Shown: piece by piece, positions 55,701-64,000 of the stretch
How the letters are laid out: each line of letters begins with the position of its first letter
Numbering within the stretch: the first letter of the stretch is position 1
Source: Zasmidium citrigriseum
Taxonomy: Eukaryota > Ascomycota > Dothideomycetes > Mycosphaerellales > Mycosphaerellaceae
Assembly (NCBI GenBank): GCA_002786025.1
Contig: NHNW01000005.1
Location: 1,108,975-1,172,974 of the forward strand
DNA length: 64,000 nucleotides
Direction of reading: 5' to 3'
Translations under genes and position numbers: made by a program
Notes under the pieces: generated by a model
Seen by the model: the letters and a program-made list of their open reading frames with translations, nothing else
Database searches by the model: none
What the model was told of the DNA's origin: nothing

Positions 55701-57404
55701 CCAGTAGAAGGCTCTGATGGCGGCCCAGCAGAGGATGACGATGACTTGGAAGAGGAAGAAGACGACGATGAAGAGGAAGATGAGGAAGAGGAAGAAGATG
55801 GCGAGTGGGAAGAGGAAGAGGAGGAGGAAGCAGAAGAAGAAGAGGAGGAGGGGGAGGAAGAGCCTGTCCAAATCACTGACCAAGCAGCCCTCGACGAATT
55901 CAAAGCGCGAATGCAGCCACCAAGTCCCAAGTCACCAGAGCCTCTACCAAAGGTCAAAGAGGAATCCCGAACACCGCCGTCGGATCAGAAGACAGAGAAG
56001 AGCAGCTACACGCCTGCTGGAATGCCCAAGAGCATTCCCAAGGCCCCCTTCTTCGCGCCTCCGACGACCAGACCGCAGCAGAGTCCTCGGTCACCAAGCC
56101 CACAGCGGGCAGTCACGAGCCCCGTCAGAGGCAGAGGCATACCCGAGACATCACTGCCGTCGCAGATCAAGACGAGCGCAGTGCCTCCAGCAAAGCCAGT
56201 CGCGCGACCCGCTGCACCGCCGAAACCCCGAGAGAAGACCGCAGGAGAGTTGGAAGACGAGGCGATCGCGCGTGTGGAAGCGTTACTCGCGGCCCCAATC
56301 GAGCCTTCCAAGGACTTCCCATCCTTCTACACCCACACGGATTACGTCGGCGCAGTGGACAACACTGGTATTGGAGGACAGATTGAGCGGGTGTTTAGAG
56401 ACATCAATTCCATGATCCACACAGTCGGATTGAACGCCCGCTCATTGACCTCGTTCCTCACCGGCCAAGAGGTTCTGCGAAAGGCAGGCGAGCGGACTGT
56501 CGACGACCTCGACAACGCCGATGAGTGGTGTCTGGGCGATTTGCCGAGCCTTTCGAAGCTGCTGGGCACCATCGAAAAGCAGCTAGAAGATGGCAAGCTT
56601 GAGGACGTGCGGGAGAAGCTCGAAGACTTGACGGAAGAGCAGAGGGAAGTGCTGAAGCTCAGAGCCAAGACGACCGAAATGAAGAAACAGATCCAGTCAC
56701 ATACGGACCCAATGCAACAGGCCATGCGCGAGGCAGCACCACTGTCAGCAGAGACACAGGCCCAGCAGACCGAACTACGACAAGGCGTACAGAGAGTGCA
56801 GACGCTTCTGAGCGAAGTAGAGCAGAAGATGAGCATGCTCCGCGCAGACCTGGCTTCTCTCTCGAGCAAAGACGGCCAGAAGAACGGCGCGCCAGTCCCC
56901 ACGGTCGAAGCCGTCACCAACACCATCCTCCGAATGACGGCCATGGTCCAGCAAAAGTCGGCCGACATCGACCTTCTCGAAGCTCAGATCAAGCGTCTGC
57001 CCAAGGGAATCGCATCTCTTCGACTAGACGACGACTACGAAGACGACCTCGCCTCTCGTCTGGCAGGTAATCGACTTCTCACCGGCAATAGTCCAGCAGC
57101 TACACCTCCTCGCCGACCCCGAATGGCCGCGAACGGAGATCCACTAGGCATGAGCGGCATGTTCGGCGCGAGCAGATTCCAGACTCCGCCCAGCGGTAGG
57201 AGGAGCATGCGTTTCACTCCTGATGCGAGTGCTCTGGGACGCAGCACGGGGTCTTTGGGCGCGAGCACGAGGAAGAAGATGCATGATGTCTCGACGGAGG
57301 AGGTTGAGATGTATCAGGCGAGGACGCAGCAGCGGGCGAAGGTTCTTGCGGCGCTGAAGGGCAAGGTCGAGAGGAGGGGAGCGAAGATTGTGCGGCCGGA
57401 GTAA
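52788..57404 (+). CDS. NUP159: Nuclear pore protein NUP159 (Nup214 homologue)
   Basis: Intronless, 1,538 residues. The N-terminal 430 residues are a beta-propeller (FQDISLQGTKLRVS, GLMVVAGPDGLHIS, SHVAFNSDESCLIIAAEEGGGLAVYD, PLPAVYVLNTDGILIIWWVVYN), the docking site of the mRNA-export helicase Dbp5 in this family. Residues about 545-815 carry FG-type repeats (SFGQPSLNQ, AFGSSN, SLFGQPSQ) plus eight 11-residue units of the SPFAxAGQxxx kind. After 980 an acidic run of about 45 residues occurs (DDDDLEEEEDDD, GEWEEEE). A Pro-rich linker leads to the C-terminal coiled-coil domain (about 1150-1400: GELEDEAIARVEALLAAP ... DYVGAVDNTGIGGQIERVFRDINSMIHTVGLN), which assembles with Nup82/Nsp1. Cytoplasmic face of the pore. 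Confidence 0.93.
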   Translation: MSATEPKEGPDLRILDGDELGFQDISLQGTKLRVSPSWPKDQTPTTTASLLSIASTKGLMVVAGPDGLHISNTEKVRRTYIPRPQGDEKERLLEADVTLSVPRVSHVAFNSDESCLIIAAEEGGGLAVYDSSKLGPDAQPAFQIATNGTSVRHLVPNPSASPDLAHLVGIVLTNGQLLLADLKSQGLVNNANGSPVFHENVSAASWSKLGKQIVAGRSDSTAVQIDNQGNVKAEIPRPPQLQDAVQQSNYPNAKAMPITSISWLSTHEFFIVYSPILPPDHDSYNDAPHSLYFVAARASKGEPLIFRSLSGQDVCPAYGLTSRTPAYHFIQRLNDWDTAEDILVLASTASTDINLVARFKQGAQATPANEFVICVPMEENRKATLPVSSVEGDETSPLGMALDLSTKEVAPRPIPSDDLFEHSGKPLPAVYVLNTDGILIIWWVVYNDAVRHQAFCPGIVHRSGRYAKYRKFTAKLDDAAQDVEGRYAGREGEAEDDETEPLEEETSANTGSNTSILNNQASATASPAPATAPPQQAPASATASFGSNPFQNPAPSPKPSGQPSFGQPSLNQNGAAAFGSSNTLGQKSSPWSTPSVGNASKPSFGQSSFGQPSTPGAGSAFGRPSTMGGGSLFGQPSQPSQPASQSGFGQVGQMGANKPSPFATAASNASPFGQYASKTNQQSGPSPFAAAGQGAASPFAAAGRNAASPFATAGQSNTSPFGKAGQSNPSPFASAGQNNTSSFASAGQSSASPFATAGQNNASPFANFGQNKPELPKDPSMGSTATLGSATSSFGSIGQPSGLGSSFASKPAFSREPTDQEPKQSSGGLSGLEGGFKLGSGFQGDGSARDDLPKPKTGSNFFGGGFGAALDATNNEKPIKAEPGTESQPSLRDIPAAKEEAAPFPPDPSTMKTPNVPDDAPLPPDPSTYKAPKFPDDLPGMPGFGAAKKEEKDIPIAGSPPVDVSNSQTFSPVEGSDGGPAEDDDDLEEEEDDDEEEDEEEEEDGEWEEEEEEEAEEEEEEGEEEPVQITDQAALDEFKARMQPPSPKSPEPLPKVKEESRTPPSDQKTEKSSYTPAGMPKSIPKAPFFAPPTTRPQQSPRSPSPQRAVTSPVRGRGIPETSLPSQIKTSAVPPAKPVARPAAPPKPREKTAGELEDEAIARVEALLAAPIEPSKDFPSFYTHTDYVGAVDNTGIGGQIERVFRDINSMIHTVGLNARSLTSFLTGQEVLRKAGERTVDDLDNADEWCLGDLPSLSKLLGTIEKQLEDGKLEDVREKLEDLTEEQREVLKLRAKTTEMKKQIQSHTDPMQQAMREAAPLSAETQAQQTELRQGVQRVQTLLSEVEQKMSMLRADLASLSSKDGQKNGAPVPTVEAVTNTILRMTAMVQQKSADIDLLEAQIKRLPKGIASLRLDDDYEDDLASRLAGNRLLTGNSPAATPPRRPRMAANGDPLGMSGMFGASRFQTPPSGRRSMRFTPDASALGRSTGSLGASTRKKMHDVSTEEVEMYQARTQQRAKVLAALKGKVERRGAKIVRPE
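54843..55106 (+). repeat. 33-bp tandem repeat inside NUP159, eight units
   Basis: Eight consecutive in-frame units of 33 bp start at 54843, 54876, 54909, 54942, 54975, 55008, 55041 and 55074. Each encodes S-[PS]-F-x-x-[AF]-G-[QR]-x-x-x. Only the 54942 unit has SPFG; most others have SPFA, so most copies lack a true FG dipeptide. The register is perfect, which indicates recent tandem duplication with point changes. Confidence 0.9.
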
Positions 57405-57557
57405 GTCACTGCGGCCGAATGTTGTAGGATAGATGAGATGAAATGAGTTGTAATGAAATGCAACGCTGATACAGCGATGCTTGAGTGATCCATTGAGATT
57501 TCCTAACCTTCCACGTTCAATCATCGTACATCATTACCTTCGTCCCAAATCTCCCCT

Positions 57558-59544
57558 TCACCTCTCCCTCCCATCAACCCCCCTCAACCCCGTCAAATCC
57601 CTCTTCTTCCCAGCCTCCTTCCTAAACCCAGGATACCTCCCCTCCGGCACATCCCTCACAGTAACAGTATGCAGCACATCCTCATCATCACGATACCTCA
57701 ACCTAGCCTCAGCAGCCTGTCGCGGCGGCTCATGGCTGATCTCGACTTTCTGTCCCTGGCCGGCTTGACCACGGCTTTGATGGACCAAAGCCGTGCCTCC
57801 TGAAGCTTGTGGGTGGTGTTGAGCCAGGACGTCAGAGGCGGAGGCAGGGTTATGCGTAGCGGTGACGTCCCCCGGACCAGAGAGTTCTTGTCGCATGCGA
57901 CCATCGACTTCGCCCTGCGCGAGTGCTGTTTCGGCGTCTGCGAGGTCGGTATGCGAGTTTGGGGCGGATTCGATGTCTTTGGGCGATTTCTCCTCGTCGT
58001 GGGAATTCGTGAGCGTTGCAGTCCCTTCTGACGTCGCAACAGGAGATTGTTTCGCGACGTAGCCGGTGGAGGTGGAGAGGGATTGCCCATGTGTCCAGCG
58101 CCAGAGACGTTGCATGAGACCCGCGGTGGCGGGCATGCAGGTGCAGACGATGGAGAAGTTGATTTCGATGATGGACCACATGGAGATTGTTTGGTAGACC
58201 CAGGTTGCGTTGACTTTGGTGTCGAAGCTAGGAAGATGTTAGAGGCGGAAGGGAGAGAGGGGGAAGGAGGTTTTACCGGACGAGGTATTGCAGGCGGACG
58301 ATGGCTATGATCGTTACGAGGAATCCGACGAGGAAGACGGCGCAGACGCCGACTTTGCGTTGCCAGGTTATGTTTAGTTTTAGGAGGCTGTGGATCTGTG
58401 GGATGTTAGACCTTGTTCGGTTGGAAAGGACGGATTGGGTCTCACTGGAAGGAAGAAGATGACAACATCGTAAGAGATGCTGACGGCACCGTAAGAGTAC
58501 GTCAGGGCCGGGAGGTTGATGCATTTTCCCTTCTCGCCAAGGATATAGTTCCAGGTGCTTGAGACGGGGATGCACTGCTCGGAAAGTCAGCATTAAGACG
58601 TCAGTGTACTGTCTGAGTGAGGAGACTTGCCTGAAAGATCAATCCGAGATCGAAGGCAATGATTGAGAGTACCAGGACTGCGATGATGATCCAGCTGGCG
58701 ACACGGAAAGCTGGTGTGATGCGATCGGCAGACCAGACTCCTATTCAACATCAACATGCATCACGGTATTGTATCTTGAGATCTGACTTACGAAGATATA
58801 GCAGAACGACAGCAATCTTGGTGGTCATGATGATCGTATTGTACAAGATCTCACTGACATACGTCCACTGCGAGATAGCCAGCCGCCGTCAGCATCTTCT
58901 CGAGACTGACATAGAAAGGAGTCACAAACCAGCATATACCGACTAATCTCCCTCGGAGTCAACCTCCACTCATCAAGTCCAGACCCATTCGCGAGCGTCA
59001 GCTCCGTAGCAACAACGACAACAATATCCATAGCATAAGTGAATATCATCACTCCATCATCCCACGAGTAGCCGCTCCCGCCAATCTTTGGCATTCGAGA
59101 GAAAATTCGAAACGCAAAGAACAGCGTCGCCAATACAAAGGTAGCGTAAAGGACACCGCGGTGGAGTGGCTGTCGAGTTCGATTTGGATAGTTGCAGGTA
59201 TGCGCTTGGTATCGCTCGCCTTCCAGCATGTCGGCTGGCAGCATGCAGCTTGATTGAATGCATGCTTCGTATGTGGCAGTGATGTTACCTCGCGTGCAGA
59301 AGCACGTAGCATCGGATGGTTTGCAGTCATTGCTGGTCGTGACCTAGTTATCGATTAGCCACGAAAAGCTCCATGATGCGGTTGAGGTACTTACAGACTT
59401 AATGCAAGTCGCCACGCATTGAGGCAATGCGTCGTATTCTGTCTGGTTGAACTGCCGACGAAGGAGTGAACCGGTAGACGTCGAACCAAAGTTGGTTGCA
59501 ATAGCCACAAGTGGCAAAGCCAACAGCAGAGCAACTTGCTTCAT
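57558..59544 (-). CDS. CFEM-domain seven-helix membrane receptor (PTH11-like)
   Basis: Seven exons: 59544-59395, 59343-58930, 58867-58792, 58740-58631, 58574-58446, 58395-58277 and 58227-57558, giving 555 residues. A signal peptide (MKQVALLLALPLVAIATNF) precedes a CFEM domain with all eight cysteines: LPQCVATC ... NDCKPSDATCFC ... ACIQSSC ... AHTC. Asp in PSDATCFC is the family's haem/iron-contacting position. The membrane part follows: GVLYATFVLATLFFAFRIFSRMP, SWDDGVMIFTYAMDIVVVV, WTYVSEILYNTIIMTTKIAVVLLYLR, ASWIIIAVLVLSIIAFDLGLIFQ, YSYGAVSISYDVVIFFLP, KVGVCAVFLVGFLVTIIAIVRLQYL and TISMWSIIEINFSIVCTCMPAT. The tail of about 190 residues is cytosolic and disordered. The architecture matches PTH11-type receptors, which sense surface cues in filamentous fungi. 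The fourth intron has a GC donor (CAG|GCAAGT). Confidence 0.87.
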
Positions 59545-61468
59545 CCTGGACAACGATGCACGAACGGCTGGAGGTACGAGCCACTGAGTGCTGTGGTCCT
59601 CGCTGAGGTTCGACGAAGGACCAAGAGGGTGGGAACGGGACAGGCATATGTACTCATATCAGAAGAGCATAAGCCTGCTGAAGCGTTTTGTTTGTCCAGG
59701 TGATTACTCTTGCGTGCTCCGCACATGCGAGAGGAGAGACGACGTCCACTGCTCACGAAGCCTGCAAGAAATGTACTTGTTACGTCTGAGCCGTGTTGTC
59801 TAGTCAGGCCCTGAAGTTTCCAACCCATTGGGCCGTTGGTCGTTTAACAATGGCCGTATCGGGCTCGGCGAGAGGAGATCGGTGATACTGTGCCGTGATG
59901 AGAAAGGATGTCGCCATCTGTCGCTCCGCACCGCAGAGCCTCTCTGGTAGTGCCCGTGGAGGCGGTTAGGGTGGGCCGAAACGGTTCGAGTCTGCGTGCA
60001 GCAACCAATGCAGGTACATGACTCGAAGGCGTGATAGAACAGCATGACAAGTCCTAGCTATGTCAGTTCCATGCAATCACCCGGCGAATGAGACGTCACA
60101 ATCAATGCGTTGACCGGCACATTGTCATGACGGTGGTTGGATGCACGGCCCGTGATTAGCATAGTGTTGGTTGTGTTATACAGTTCGCAGGGTCGTTCGC
60201 AAGGCAGAACGGACCACCAGCGTCATCGCGCGATGAAGGTGAATGCAATACCTACTCAAGCCTATCGTCCTGCGTGGATTGCGTCAAACCGACCTGACGT
60301 GAAGATGCCGTTGTCCCGACATGCACCTCCGTGCAACACAGCCAATTCGAGCTCCTGTAGGCTTTGAGGCGACATCACCAGCCTCATAACCGATGCCACA
60401 CACAATCACAGCTTGATTTCCATTCGGCGTAAAGGCGAGAGTAACCACCGGAGACGTAGTATGGTTCACTCTGCTGCTGATGAAGGGCCACAGCTTCTCT
60501 GAGACAACCAAATAGCATGCCGTGATCTGTCTCTTCAGACTCGGTGGCTTGCATCTGTTGAGACGCACATCACAAAGCTGACGCGAAAGGCGTTGGCAGA
60601 TCGGGGTTGTTCGTGTGACACCCTCCTGCCGAAAGAAGAGCTCCAGTTGAGGTTAATGAGCTGTGAGCGTATGACGAGACATTGGCAATGCCCTCTGCAG
60701 CCAATCCGAGCCCTTCTGATGTCCTGCTGTGACTCCCGTCTGCTTTCATGTACCCTCATCACAGTCGCGCAGCCCTGATGCCGGAGACGTGATCCGCAGC
60801 TCTTCCAAGCCCTCTTGGAGCAAAGCACTTGTCCTTCTGAACATCTTGACTCGCTTGGCGCTCGTGGATCTTCCTCAAGTCTTACGAAGATAGACCATGA
60901 AGTGGCGGACAGCTAGGATTGCTCGTCTTCGCGAGTCGTCTGGTTGCGGGTCCAACTGGATGTGGTAGTTTTCCAGGAGCCCGGACACGCGCCTGGTGGT
61001 CAGCTTCTGGACTCTCCTTGATCGACCTCATCGTCGCCAGAGGCATGTTGAGGCGCCATTGCTTTCAACAGAGTATCCGCCCTTTGGACAGACGGATGGC
61101 GAGATGTTGTCGGTAGTATCGATGTCTCGCCGGTGCTAGGCGTGAAGAGGAAAGCAAGGACGATCGGGAGATGCCGTGACGCGATTGCTGACACGTGATC
61201 GCGCCGTCGTTGTTTCTTATCTTTGCGGCCAACTTCATTTCCTGCATCTCACATTCTGATAATAATCTCCCGAACAATTGTTGTTTCTCGGACGTTATGG
61301 ATGTGACGGAGAGACTGTGTGGATTGCAGCTTTCTCCTCCAGTGGCAGCTGCCTGCAGGATCGAGCAATCGCGTTAAAGGCTCGAGGCAGGATGACAACA
61401 CAAAACCTCAAGGTAAACGTCCTTTACTTGCATTTCAACTCTACTTCCACGGCAATCGTGTTTTGAAG
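59545..61468. other. About 1.9 kb without a recognisable gene
   Basis: Both strands were read. A minus-strand frame at 60284-60568 contains a short beta-strand-like phrase (SPVVTLAFTPNGNQAVIV) but no continuation. Composition is normal. It must hold the promoters of the receptor (-) and the FrnE-like gene (+). Confidence 0.4.
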
Positions 61469-62244
61469 ATGACTGTCATTGAGATCAAGGTCTACTTTGA
61501 CACAGTTTGTGCTTGGGTAAGTTCACTTCTCACAAGCGATAGATTCTGCTGACCACCATCTAGTGCTACATTGGTCATCGAACGCTGTTCCAAGCCATCT
61601 CACTCTTCCAAAAGACCTACCCCAATGCCTCGTCGGACGAGTTCAAGATTTCGTTTTCTCCATTCTACCGTGATCGGTCTCTTCCGAATCAGGCCGTACC
61701 TCTGGAAAGCCGTCTCGTCTCGTCCCTCGGAGATGACAACCTGCAAGATGTAAGATCTCGCGTGCAACGCATTGGTCGGAGTCACGGCATTGTGATCAAT
61801 TTGCAGAGTCTCATCGGCAACACTTGGGACTCGCAGCGCATGATCTACTATGCTGGAGAGATCGGCAGGTCCGGATTGCAAAGGGATCTCCTCGAACAGA
61901 TCTACTTCCGCTGGTTCGAGGTCGGCGGCGACATCACTTCGCACGCGTTCTTGCTAGAATGTGCAGAGGCCGCCGGACTGGACACTGCAAGTACGAAAAA
62001 CGTGCTGGAGTCTGGACAGTATAGCAAAGAAGTCGATGATCTCGATGCGAACGCCAGGCAGGATGGCATTTCCTGCATTCCCACGTTCGTGATCGATGGA
62101 GAGAAGATCGAAGGCGCAGAGGATGCCACAGCCTTTTACGAGGCGTTTGTGAGAGTGAGAGACAAAGCTGCTTTGGACGACTCGCAATCTGGACCGGCAG
62201 CACGATTGAATCACCAAAGCAGAAGGGTCTCGACCGTATTTTGA
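61469..62244 (+). CDS. DsbA/FrnE-like thioredoxin-fold oxidoreductase
   Basis: Exons 61469-61516 and 61564-62244 encode 242 residues with no signal peptide, so probably cytosolic. The first exon is MTVIEIKVYFDTVCAW; the intron interrupts the active site, and the join gives CAWCYIGHRTLFQAI, a C-x-x-C motif in the FrnE/DSBA position (F-D-x-x-C-x-W-C-Y-x-G). The insertion domain and helix GIVINLQSLIGNTWDSQRMIYYAGEIG carries the family's G-N-T-x-x-x-H/Q motif, and GISCIPTFVIDGEKIEGAEDATAFYEAF has the cis-Pro loop. Family members are disulfide oxidoreductases or polyketide-associated (FrnE) proteins; the substrate is unknown. The gene is only about 130 bp from the AT-rich, RIP-mutated block. Confidence 0.88.
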
Positions 62245-62379
62245 TGTTTCTCCTCAATGGTGATCAAAAACAGCAAAGGCATCCGGCACGACGGAAGCCG
62301 GTACCTACACGACTATTTTTTCAATTTTCGCTTTTCCCCGCTTCTCTTCCCCACCGCCTTTTGAACCACCTTCTACCTC

Positions 62380-64000
62380 TCTATACTACCAATAATAGCT
62401 AAGCGAAGCAAATACTTCGTTATTATAATACTCTTACCTCTATTATCGTTTTACTTATCTATATATAACTCTTAATATAAGTTCTAGCGCCTAATATAGC
62501 CCCTAGGCCTTCGTTATACCTCGTCTACTAGCTAATCTAGAGCGATTCCGTAACTAGATTACTAGAGACAATACTCGTTTTATATACTAGTAGATTATTA
62601 AAAGGCTTTATATTTAGTACTATATCGAAGTTACTATTTTAACTCTTCGTCGTTATATAGTAGCCTAGGGAATATACTAGCCTAGTATACGACGCCGTTT
62701 CGTAGATACGCCCGAGCTACGAGAATATATCTAATACGCCTTTACTATAGTAAGTAATATAGACTAAATAATAAGCGATAAGCTTCTTAAGGATAGTATT
62801 AATATTACTCCGCGGCGGATTATAGTACTACGGAAAGAGATAGGTCTATTAAAACGTATCGAAGCGAACAATTAGGAAGAGTACGACTCTTAGGTCTAAG
62901 AGGTACTAAGAGGAGAGTTATAGAATAGCTAGGTTAAGAACTATAGAAGAAACTTCCTATATACTAAGCTACGTTTAAAATATAGGATTATTAGACGTAA
63001 TAGGATATTTAATGTCCTTAAAGAATTAAATTTAGACGGGGTAGCTATACGCCTTACGAAGGCGAAAGAATATTATAGTATAGTTATACTTCTAGGACTA
63101 AACTAGGTATAGTTATACGATAGGTACTATAAGCTAGAGTTCTACGGGATAATAATATACGGGTTTATAGACGCTTATTCCCGCCTTATTACGTACTACT
63201 ACGTTAGGACTATTAGCCGTACTACTATAGGTATATAGAAGATATACCTATTCGCTACGATCGCCTATAGCTTTATTCTAAGAATCTTATAAGTAGACTA
63301 TAGTACTAAGACGAGGTGTCTTACGGATATATATCTTAGGCTTTAGCGTAGACTCTACTATACCTTCTATCTAAACGAGGAGGATCTCGACTTCGATAAA
63401 TATTTTCGTTTTAGTACGAGTAAGAAGAATTAACGAATCGAAACCTAGTAGCGTTAACTAAAATCGAGTATCTTACGATAGAGAGAGTAGTTTTAGATCC
63501 TTAGCGCGTAAGGCCTATTTATCCTAGAACGACTATAGGATAGGATCGCGATACTATACGTCTATATACTAATTATAAGAGACGTAGTCGACCGCTTTAT
63601 CTATACGTAGAACTACTATCTAATCTAGAAGTAAAAGAACCGTCTATATATAGTACCTAGCGTACTAATACGTTTATTTAGGTATCTACGACTCTATAAG
63701 GCGATAGACTATCGTATTCTATATCCTCCGGAATACCTATAGGCGATATTATAGGACCTCGAGTAGGTTAATATCGATATATACCTACTAGATAAAACAA
63801 TAGAGTAGTACTAGAACGCCTTAAACGATACTAGCTTCGCTACCCCTATCGATAGAGGTACTATCGATAGGGACGGCGATCGAGTCTATATCTATATATA
63901 TATATATCTCCGTATAGCGTTATTTACGCTATATAACGACTATAAACGTAAACTTCTAGAGTTAGGACCTCCTAATATTCGTAGTAAGTAGAAGCTAGAC
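62380..64000 (+). mobile_element. RIP-saturated transposable-element relic, running off the window
   Basis: At about 62380 the sequence changes abruptly from balanced to AT-rich, with TA-rich codons and stops in every frame. Reading 62401-64000 I count about six CpA or TpG dinucleotides in 1.6 kb, while CpG stays frequent and TpA is very common. This is the outcome expected of repeat-induced point mutation (C to T in CpA on both strands) taken almost to completion. The plus strand still encodes the blocks of an integrase core (next entry). The left end has a small imperfect inverted repeat, CGAAG/CTTCG, at 62404-62419. The other end lies outside the window, so class and length are unknown. 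Confidence 0.85.
63119..63670 (+). pseudogene. Integrase-core remnant with many stop codons
   Basis: In the frame of 63137 the relic reads YYKLEFYGIIIYGFIDAYSRLITYYYVRT, with the first catalytic Asp at 63170-63172. VDYSTKTR with Asp at 63296-63298 corresponds to the second. N*RIET** with Glu at 63440-63442 is the third. The spacing and the phrases (Y-G-x-x-I-Y-G-x-I-D-A-Y-S-R; D-x-x-T-x-T; K-N-x-R-I-E-x-W-W) fit an integrase core found in a fungal transposon group (rve/rva-like DDE). Stops fall where Trp (TGG to TAG) or Gln (CAA/CAG to TAA/TAG) is expected, as RIP would make them. The fold then continues towards K*KNRLYIVP near 63640. It is not functional. The family assignment is from memory of its motifs. 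Confidence 0.7.

Noticed and set aside
60284..60568. Minus-strand frame with a WD40-like phrase (SPVVTLAFTPNGNQAVIV)
   Set aside because: Only one strand-like unit, no W-D or H-x-W repeats on either side, and no continuation in any frame; could be a relic but not supportable.
62401..64000. AT-rich block as centromeric or telomeric DNA
   Set aside because: There is no TTAGGG repeat and an integrase frame can be read, so a RIP-mutated transposon explains it better.

Overview
The window is nuclear DNA of a filamentous ascomycete. It is gene-dense, with introns of about 45-75 nt, CT-rich 5' leaders and a typical Pezizomycotina gene set: FKS-type glucan synthase, ApsB, an eqolisin protease, a CFEM/PTH11-like receptor and GH72 glucanosyltransferase. 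An AT-rich, RIP-mutated repeat fills the right edge. A Dothideomycete is my best guess (inference from family flavour and the RIP pattern). Spliced models below were built by hand from splice-site sequence and frame continuity; each one closes in frame.

Layout. 0-14 kb: a tiny conserved protein, a YMC1-like mitochondrial carrier, a Zn2Cys6 regulator divergent from an MFS permease, a secreted glutamic (eqolisin) protease and an unassigned four-helix membrane protein. 14-23 kb: the microtubule-organising coiled-coil protein ApsB/Mto1, a TLDc/OXR1 protein and a GNAT acetyltransferase with a retroviral-integrase-type zinc finger (SPT10-like). 23-34 kb: 1,3-beta-glucan synthase FKS1 and, divergent from it, a GPI-anchored GH72 glucanosyltransferase; these are the synthesis and remodelling steps for the same wall polymer. 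35-37 kb: a flavin monooxygenase-like enzyme. 37.4-43.4 kb: five co-oriented BTB/POZ paralogues, each with a tiny first exon and a phase-2 intron. 43.7-52.2 kb: a Ser/Thr-rich protein, an F-box protein, a BCS1-like AAA ATPase and proteasome subunit beta2 (PUP1). 52.8-57.4 kb: nucleoporin NUP159. 57.5-59.5 kb: a CFEM-domain seven-helix receptor. 61.5-62.2 kb: a FrnE/DsbA-like thioredoxin-fold protein. 62.4-64 kb: a RIP-saturated relic of an integrase-bearing element.

The most interesting signals are: (i) the right-edge relic, where CpA/TpG dinucleotides are almost gone (about six in 1.6 kb) while CpG is plentiful, yet the catalytic blocks of an integrase core can still be read through its stop codons; (ii) the five-gene BTB array with a shared gene structure and, in three members, a C-x2-H-x-H-x4-5-C motif before a basic tail; (iii) three GC-AG introns and one 12-nt microexon. 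No tRNA, rRNA, CRISPR or riboswitch was recognised.
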